DNA of 6,907 nt from the NCBI GenBank assembly GCA_018268875.1, contig JAFDVT010000241.1, forward strand, positions 1-6,907. Direction: 5' to 3'. Below, piece after piece: positions 6,000 to 6,907 of the stretch. The position numbers and the translations under genes were made by a program. This DNA is from Acidobacteriota bacterium. GTDB taxonomy: Bacteria; Acidobacteriota; Terriglobia; Bryobacterales; Bryobacteraceae. Under the pieces are notes generated by a model. The model was given only the letters and a program-made list of their open reading frames with translations. It made no database searches and was not told the origin of the DNA. Each line of letters starts with the position of its first letter. The stretch's first letter is position 1.

Positions 6000-6907
6000 A
6001 TGGACAGCGTGGAGCTCGCACGACAGGTCGCTGCCGAGCTTCACGCCGATGCGGTCGCACGGGGCGAAGACCCGTGGTCTTCTTATACGTTCGCCGTCGC
6101 CGAAGCGGCCCGGCGGGGGATCGACGTCGAACCCACCGCCGCCGGCGCCGCGATCTTGGACGGCAGCCGCGCGACCTTCGTGCGCAAGGATGACCTGATC
6201 CTGCATGAGAACATCGGGACGCCGTTTGAACGGGCGTTTCTGGTCGCCCATGAGATCGGTCACATCGAACTTGGCGATGACGCCGACGACGATCCGGCGC
6301 CAGAGATTGATCTCGCACGACCCGCCGAGCCGTCGCCAGTGGGATTCGATCGGGTTGTCGACTATGGCCGCCGCCAGCGACGCGAAGTGCAGATGGATCT
6401 GTTCGCGCGCGAATTTCTTCTGCCGCGGCCCGTGGTGCGCGCGCTGCATGTCACGCAAGGTTTGAGCGCTTCTGAGATCGCGGCGCGTCTAGGCGCGCCG
6501 TTCGATGTTGTGGCCCAACAGCTTTTCGATGCCTTGCTCTTGCCACCCGTGCCGCCCTTGTCGGCAGAGGAACATGCCGACCGCCCGCTCAATCCGCGTC
6601 AGGCCGACGCGGCTCGTCATCGCGGTGTGGCGTGTTTGCTGGAGGCCGGGCCAGGCACCGGCAAGACCCAGACTCTTTCCGAGCGCGTCATCGCCTTGAT
6701 CGACGAAGGCGTCGATCCGCGCCGCATTCTGCTTCTTACCTTTTCCAACAAGGCCGCCGGCGAGATGGCGGCGCGGATCGCGCGCAAACGCAAGGACGCT
6801 GCGGCCGCCATGTGGATCGGCACCTTTCACGCGTTCGGCCTGGACATCATTCGCCGCTTTCACGCCGAATTGGGACTGCCAAAAGATCCCCAGTTGCTCG
6901 ATCGCAC
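6000..6907 (+). CDS. ImmA/IrrE zinc peptidase fused to UvrD-like helicase, 3' part missing
   Basis: The first 302 residues are present; the gene runs off the right edge. Residues 1-182 are an ImmA/IrrE (COG2856-type) domain: AFLVAHEIGHIELGD carries the HEXXH zinc motif (H84, E85, H88). The third-ligand helix EVQMDLFAREFLLP (129-142, with E129 or E138) and the small winged-helix tail LSASEIAARLGAPFDVV (155-171) follow. From about 194 a superfamily 1A helicase begins: Q motif LNPRQADAA (Q201), Walker A GPGTGKT (217-223), motif Ia LLLTFSNKAAGEMAARI (244-260) and motif Ib IGTFHAFGLDIIR (273-285). Domains are in one frame with a short Pro-rich linker (182-187), so this is a true fusion. The ATG at 6000 follows the previous stop by one base. 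The helicase presumably translocates on single-stranded DNA; a C-terminal nuclease is possible but out of view. Confidence 0.92.
   Translation, partial: MDSVELARQVAAELHADAVARGEDPWSSYTFAVAEAARRGIDVEPTAAGAAILDGSRATFVRKDDLILHENIGTPFERAFLVAHEIGHIELGDDADDDPAPEIDLARPAEPSPVGFDRVVDYGRRQRREVQMDLFAREFLLPRPVVRALHVTQGLSASEIAARLGAPFDVVAQQLFDALLLPPVPPLSAEEHADRPLNPRQADAARHRGVACLLEAGPGTGKTQTLSERVIALIDEGVDPRRILLLTFSNKAAGEMAARIARKRKDAAAAMWIGTFHAFGLDIIRRFHAELGLPKDPQLLDR

Noticed and set aside
5378..6001. Minus-strand 207-residue open frame
   Set aside because: It lies opposite the HTH-protein gene, has no ribosome binding site or recognisable motif, and the plus strand carries the tight operon.
1..6907. CRISPR array or insertion sequence
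   Set aside because: I saw no regularly spaced repeats, no transposase and no terminal inverted repeats; the only mobility gene is the tyrosine integrase.

Overview
The window looks like accessory DNA from a high-GC proteobacterium, most likely an alphaproteobacterium. Reasons are the GC-rich coding bias, the use of TTG and GTG starts, the P4-type integrase with an N-terminal DUF4102-like domain, and a tRNA 3' end that resembles alphaproteobacterial tRNA-Gln. This placement is inference. There is no housekeeping gene; the content is that of an integrated island, probably the junction of two.

Left part (1-1582). A membrane acyltransferase gene of the OafA/YrhL (acyltransferase 3) family leaves the window at its left edge on the minus strand. 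It starts at a TTG (824) behind a good ribosome binding site, with a perfect dyad over its probable promoter. About 750 bases follow without a convincing intact gene. They hold a possible frameshifted gene relic (1160-1410) and a stretch (1504-1534) resembling the 3' half of a CAU-anticodon tRNA.

Centre (1583-3085). A complete minus-strand tyrosine integrase (397 aa, all catalytic residues visible) is preceded by four copies of a TGACGGyATy motif and by the 3' end of a tRNA (2939-2966, CCA end nearest the integrase). This is the classic att-int order for an element integrated into a tRNA gene. The rest of the tRNA is not next to it, so the site is probably a junction copy and the intact tRNA lies elsewhere.

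Right part (3086-6907). A type IV toxin-antitoxin pair (AbiEi antitoxin, AbiEii nucleotidyltransferase toxin; genes overlap by 8 bp) runs leftward. Divergent from it, 60 bp away, a tight three-gene operon runs rightward: a sigma-70-like protein, a small protein with an Xre-like helix-turn-helix, and an ImmA/IrrE zinc peptidase fused to a UvrD-type helicase (truncated by the window edge). The divergent promoters appear to share -10 sequence, so the two units are probably coupled. My reading is a defence or DNA-damage-response cassette in which the peptidase-helicase fusion senses DNA and cleaves the neighbouring helix-turn-helix protein, by analogy with ImmA/ImmR and IrrE/DdrO. That mechanism is inference. 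I do not know a described system with exactly this architecture, and it is the most interesting item here.
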